Shown one piece after another: positions 61,201 through 64,000 of a DNA stretch of 64,000 bases. Within the stretch, counting starts at the first letter, position 1. Each line of letters starts with the position of its first letter. The notes beneath the pieces are model-generated. The model worked only from the letters and a program-made list of their open reading frames with translations, was not told where the DNA came from and did no database searches. The translations under genes and the position numbers were made by a program. The DNA is from Parus major (lineage: Eukaryota; Chordata; Aves; Passeriformes; Paridae). The stretch is from positions 50,187,363 to 50,251,362 of the forward strand of contig NC_031774.1 in NCBI RefSeq assembly GCF_001522545.3. The letters are read 5' to 3'.

Positions 61201-63144
61201 TATTGGTGCAACAGCCCAGGAAACACCACTTATGTAGAAAAAAACTGCCTTATGTGTTTGTCAGTTTGCCCTTTTTTTTTCCCCTAACAGATAATTTCCA
61301 TTTGTATTTAAATCCAAGTAGCCATGCCTGAGAGAGACCAACATTTTCAAAAGCTGCAGCCCAGAGAACAATCAAGTTTCAGTGCTTAGCAACTAAATCA
61401 TTAACCTATTGGGAAGGAAATACTTCCTTTAGCAGCATGGAATGCTGTCCCCAAGGCATTGCTGTACACAAAAATGTAAAATACATGGATTTTTATAGAT
61501 ACTTGTTCATATGCATTTAAGATTCTTACTGCGTACTCCACCTTAGTAGACACTAAATGCTTTGGTAACTAACTCTGAATACTAGGTGACTTTAGCCTTT
61601 GAATAACAGAGTGAGGATCATTTTACAAATATCATGTGGGATATTATGATAGTTTCAGTAACTTTTGGTAACATTTTGATATTTGTGACACTACTTTTAT
61701 CATCCATTCTGCATCACCAGCTAGAGATCATACATATCTCTCTTTCCATGTATTTCTCTCTGCCCTTCCTTCTACTCCCACAGCAGGGGCAGGGGAAGTT
61801 GTAAGGAAGCAGATGGACCTTGGTTCCAATTGCTTGTTCTCAACTCAAAGAGAAGGTGGGCAAACTGCTGTAAGTCCTAAAAAGAGTTTGCTGCAACATG
61901 AGAGTCCAGGTACCTCCTGACAGCTTCCTCATGGTTTGCACACCCCATCCTATAGCACAACCTAAAAGGCAAGAGAGAAGCAAGGGCAGAGACCCACCAT
62001 ACACTCTCCTATCCTTAGTTCACCAAAATGTAGTTCCCTTGACTGAAGAGGTGAGGAGCACGACACCAAGAAGCATCATATACTATACTGACATAATTTG
62101 ACTATCATGATTACATAGTAAAATAATTATTATTTTCCTGAATGTCATTCAAATCTGGACGTGGATGTTCCACCACCGCAGATATACCGGAAATGTTTTT
62201 GTAATTTAGATTTATCCAGGATTAAGCTGTAAGATTGTGGGGGAGTTAAAAAACTGTACCTAATTAGCATGTGCCTTGTGCAGCAACTCAGCCAGAAGCT
62301 CCACTGCCTTTTTATAAAAGTTCTTTAAAAACTTTATCCGACTCACTAGAGAGAAGAAAACAAAACGACCAACCGACCCAAATGAAAAGAGGGGGGGGAA
62401 AAAAATCAAAATATGTTTTATTAATAAAACGTGGAAAATGTATTTTCAGGAGATATGCAACAATACTCTGTGACAATTCTGAGTTACCAGTTATTCTCAA
62501 AAACGATCTTCAGAGTAGCCAAAACCGTCCCATAGAAACAAACCTCCCGACCCACCACACTCCTGTGCGCAGTTAAGCTGCGCTGCGTGTACAACACGAA
62601 AGCACGGGAGCGTGTACCTTGTCCCCGGCAAGCAGCGGGGACTTGCTATTGTTCTCCGGGAGACCTGACCCGCGTGCCCGTTTAGTTTCGTGCAGTACCC
62701 GGGCACGGGGAACACGTGCCCGCAGGAGGCTCCGTGCCCGGGGCCCACCCGCGGGCAGCGGCCACTCCCGGGGCGCGGTGCGGACAGGCGGGCGCTGGGC
62801 ACGGCCCGAGCAGCCCCGCCGCGGCTGCCACCCCGCTCGGCGCTCCCGGCTCCGTGCGGCCGCCGCATCCCCGACGCTGCCGAAGGAAGGCAGAGCTGGG
62901 AACGCTACACTCCTCGGGGGAAACACCCAAGAGCCCAGCGGGCTGCGGCACTCGCTCTCCGCAGCCGGGATACCAGCCGGACCCCCCGCCCGTCCCGTCC
63001 AGGAGCGCAGCCCAGCCCGGCCGCCCGAGCCGCCGCGGCCGCTCCCGGACTCCCCGTCGTACCCAGGATCTCCTTCCTGCGCTGCGTGTGGGGCTGCTCC
63101 GTGTAGACCCACTCGAAGTCGTCGCGGGTGACACGATTCCCCAT
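46141..63144 (-). CDS. DEGS2: DEGS2, sphingolipid delta-4 desaturase / C4-hydroxylase (spliced)
   Basis: DEGS2 is an ER-membrane di-iron enzyme of ceramide synthesis. The family acts on dihydroceramide, and DEGS2 is the bifunctional member that makes ceramide and, by C4 hydroxylation, phytoceramide. Exons 63063-63144, 53517-54259 and 46141-46284 join in frame to 969 bases, giving 322 residues against 323 in human. Start MGNRVTR has Gly2 and Thr6, fitting an N-myristoylation signal. Histidine boxes are complete: HDISH (89-93), HIDHH (128-132) and HMEHH (259-263). Hydrophobic segments surround residues 46-61 and 66-80, with others in the second half. HDISHN and the many human-like DEGS2 residues distinguish it from DEGS1 (HEISHN), and the tail-to-tail position next to EVL agrees with mammalian synteny. 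No frameshifts or missing catalytic residues. Splice sites are GT-AG. Confidence 0.97.
48900..49316 (+). mobile_element. CR1 LINE, 5'-truncated
   Basis: The CR1 3' region is recognised from 'gaggagcaactgagggagctgggg', 'aggttggacatcagaaagaattt' and the 3' tail 'ttccaaccttaatgattctgtgat'. It lies in DEGS2 intron 2, antisense to DEGS2. An 18-bp perfect inverted repeat interrupts the usual CR1 sequence at 48963-49002. Confidence 0.92.
48963..49002. repeat. Perfect 18-bp inverted repeat with 4-base loop
   Basis: Arm 48963-48980 (agagagtgataaggtctc), loop aggg, arm 48985-49002 (gagaccttatcactctct). The right arm is ordinary CR1 sequence; the left arm replaces the usual CR1 sequence. Confidence 0.95.
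49600..50341 (+). mobile_element. CR1 LINE with ORF2 C-terminal remnant
   Basis: The translation of 49602-49740 ([17 protein letters not shown], then [12 protein letters not shown]) is the C-terminal part of the CR1 reverse transcriptase ORF. A stop at 49739-49741 follows, and in the same frame [20 protein letters not shown] continues. After a frame change, [14 protein letters not shown] and [10 protein letters not shown] follow. The copy is broken by stops and indels, so it is not functional. It lies antisense in DEGS2 intron 2. Confidence 0.92.
53517..54259 (-). CDS. DEGS2: DEGS2 exon 2 (catalytic core)
   Basis: The exon is 743 bases. On the - strand the acceptor is ttccctttag and the donor is GTAAGT after CCCATG. 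It encodes residues 28-275, starting (A)[17 protein letters not shown] and ending [12 protein letters not shown]. It contains all three His boxes, the conserved [20 protein letters not shown] and [20 protein letters not shown] blocks, and the membrane segments. Confidence 0.98.
58510..58935 (+). mobile_element. CR1 LINE fragment, diverged
   Basis: CR1 phrases are recognisable: 'ggctggagcacctctccaataaggaaaggctgagagagtt', 'gttcagcctggagaggaaaaggcttcagggagac' and, near 58880, 'ccaggctggttgaggctctgaacaacttgatctag'. It lies in DEGS2 intron 1, antisense to the gene. A local duplication of the ggttgtag/cccagag phrase occurs at 58833-58875. Confidence 0.85.
60925..61065 (+). mobile_element. CR1 LINE 3' fragment
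   Basis: CR1 phrases 'caggttgcccagagaagctgtggatggcccatcc' and 'ttggaaacattcaaggacaggtcagatggggctctgagcaa' are followed by decayed sequence. It is in DEGS2 intron 1, antisense to DEGS2. Confidence 0.8.
63063..63144 (-). CDS. DEGS2: DEGS2 exon 1
   Basis: The ATG is at 63144-63142. It reads [20 protein letters not shown], then QRRKEIL, and leaves in phase 1 at a GTACGA donor. The human start is [27 protein letters not shown]. It lies inside the CpG island. Confidence 0.97.
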
Positions 63145-63243
63145 GGCTCCTGCTGCGCCCCGCTCCGCTCCGCGCTGCCCTTATAGCTCCGCAGCCGCGG
63201 AGGGGCGGCTCCTCCGCCCGCCCCCGCCCCGCGGCCGCCGCAG

Positions 63244-63350
63244 GCGGGCACCGGGACAGCTCCGCGGCTTCGCTCGGGCGGGCACCGGGACAGCTCCGCG
63301 GCTTCGCTCGGGCGGGCACCGGGGCAGCTCCGCCGCTTCGCTCGGGCGGC
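63244..63350. repeat. 34-bp tandem repeat, three copies, in DEGS2 promoter
   Basis: The unit begins gcgggcaccgggacagctcc, with starts at 63244, 63278 and 63312; the third copy has a few substitutions. The repeat junctions create gggcgggc GC boxes. It lies 100-206 bases upstream of the DEGS2 ATG. Confidence 0.92.
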
Positions 63351-64000
63351 AGGAGCCCGGAGAGCTGCAGAGCCCCTGCGAGGTGTCAGGGAGAGTCCGG
63401 CGGGAAGAGGGTGCCTCGGGGCTGACTCTGAGGACAGAGGACGGGCGGCCGAGGCTCACCGTGCCGCAGGGACCCTGAAGACAGCCAGGAGAGGTGCGTG
63501 GGGTGGGAGTGTTTGCCGGGAACTAGGGATCCCCGTCGTGCTGCTGCCAGCACCAGGGCCCGGCACAGCCGCTACATCCATCGCTGCCTGGGGCGGCTCC
63601 AGAGCACAAGGGGAACTCCAGCGCTGCGGGTCCCCCGGCACTTCCAGACGCAGCTTTTGGAAAGCAAGGGTAGTCCAAACGCCATAAATCCAGAGAGAGA
63701 GCCCTAAGCAGAACCGTGAATTAGGGCAAAGCCCGGTTGTGTGGGCTCCTCCCAGGGGTGGAAGACCTAGAACAATGCAAAGGCGACCAGCGGCTGACAT
63801 ACATTTCCTTGGCCCTCTGACAATCCTCGTGAGCTGTCCCGGTAGAATCCAGCCCTTGGCTGTGTAACACTTCACTCCTGGTAGTCTGCGGCCCATTTCC
63901 CAGGTACTGTCCCCACTGGAGCAGCAGGAAGTCACACTGCTACCTTGGTAACAAAACCAGGCAAAGGACTTGCTAACATTAAAACTAAGGTAACCTTATG
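63351..64000. other. Upstream flank of DEGS2
   Basis: CpG-rich sequence falls away after about 63640. No coding exon is recognised. Overlapping open frames on both strands are GC-driven. In mammals the next gene on this side is YY1, but no YY1 sequence is seen here. Confidence 0.6.

Larger units (their letters stand above)
54260..63062 (-). other. DEGS2: DEGS2 intron 1
   Basis: An 8.8-kb GT-AG intron with two decayed antisense CR1 fragments (58510-58935 and 60925-61065). The remainder is AT-rich with no recognised gene. Its promoter-proximal 0.5 kb belongs to the CpG island. Confidence 0.9.
62560..63640. promoter_or_regulatory. DEGS2 CpG island promoter
   Basis: Dense CpG and GC content covers DEGS2 exon 1 and about 500 bases on either side, in contrast to the AT-rich surroundings. 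GC boxes occur just upstream of the ATG (reverse complement of ccgcccgcccccgcccc near 63216). A TATA-like CTATAAGG (- strand, 63181-63188) sits about 40 bases before the ATG, which would leave a very short 5' UTR, so its use is doubtful. The boundaries are estimated by eye. Confidence 0.8.

Noticed and set aside
63181..63188. TATA box for DEGS2
   Set aside because: A start 30 bases downstream would leave only about ten bases of 5' UTR; CpG-island initiation is more likely.
62497..63935. Several long open frames on both strands around the DEGS2 promoter
   Set aside because: CpG-island composition gives long stop-free stretches; only the DEGS2 exon 1 frame matches a protein.

Overview
This is vertebrate nuclear DNA, almost certainly from a bird. 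It has small, widely spaced exons in long introns, several copies of the CR1 retroposon with the typical ATTCTGTGAT-type 3' tails, and two genes, EVL and DEGS2, in the tail-to-tail order known from the mammalian EVL-DEGS2 neighbourhood. I cannot name the species. There are no prokaryotic or viral genes. Most open frames here are chance shadows in GC-rich intron DNA.

Positions 1-41.5 kb are the 3' two-thirds of EVL (Ena/VASP-like, an actin-filament elongation and anti-capping factor) on the + strand. The exons encoding the EVH1 domain lie left of the window. The first 22 kb is intron, with two adjacent old CR1 copies, a minisatellite cut by a 492-base assembly gap, and a small CpG-rich patch. 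Eleven conserved coding exons follow from 22205 to 40921. They encode the PKA-site segment, the poly-proline core, the G- and F-actin binding motifs, the 21-residue EVL-I insert and the C-terminal tetramerisation coiled coil. The joined exons stay in frame and end at a TAA matching the known C-terminus.

The most interesting object is a twelfth, candidate cassette exon at 26683-27546. It is 288 codons long, proline/serine-rich, fully open, phase 1-1, with a strong acceptor and donor. It falls directly after the PKA-site exon, which itself ends in a GC (not GT) donor. The paralogue ENAH (Mena) carries its large neural-specific exon in a comparable place, so this looks like an EVL counterpart that would roughly double the post-EVH1 part of the protein.

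From 41.5 to about 46 kb is the convergent intergenic interval, with a (TA)18 microsatellite. From 46141 to 63144 on the - strand is the complete three-exon DEGS2 gene (sphingolipid delta-4 desaturase / C4-hydroxylase, 322 residues) with all three histidine boxes. Its introns contain four CR1 copies, all antisense to the gene; one carries a perfect 18-bp inverted repeat that looks like a template-switch mutation. DEGS2 starts in a CpG island whose promoter side carries three copies of a 34-bp GC-box-containing repeat. Positions 63145-64000 hold only promoter and upstream flank.
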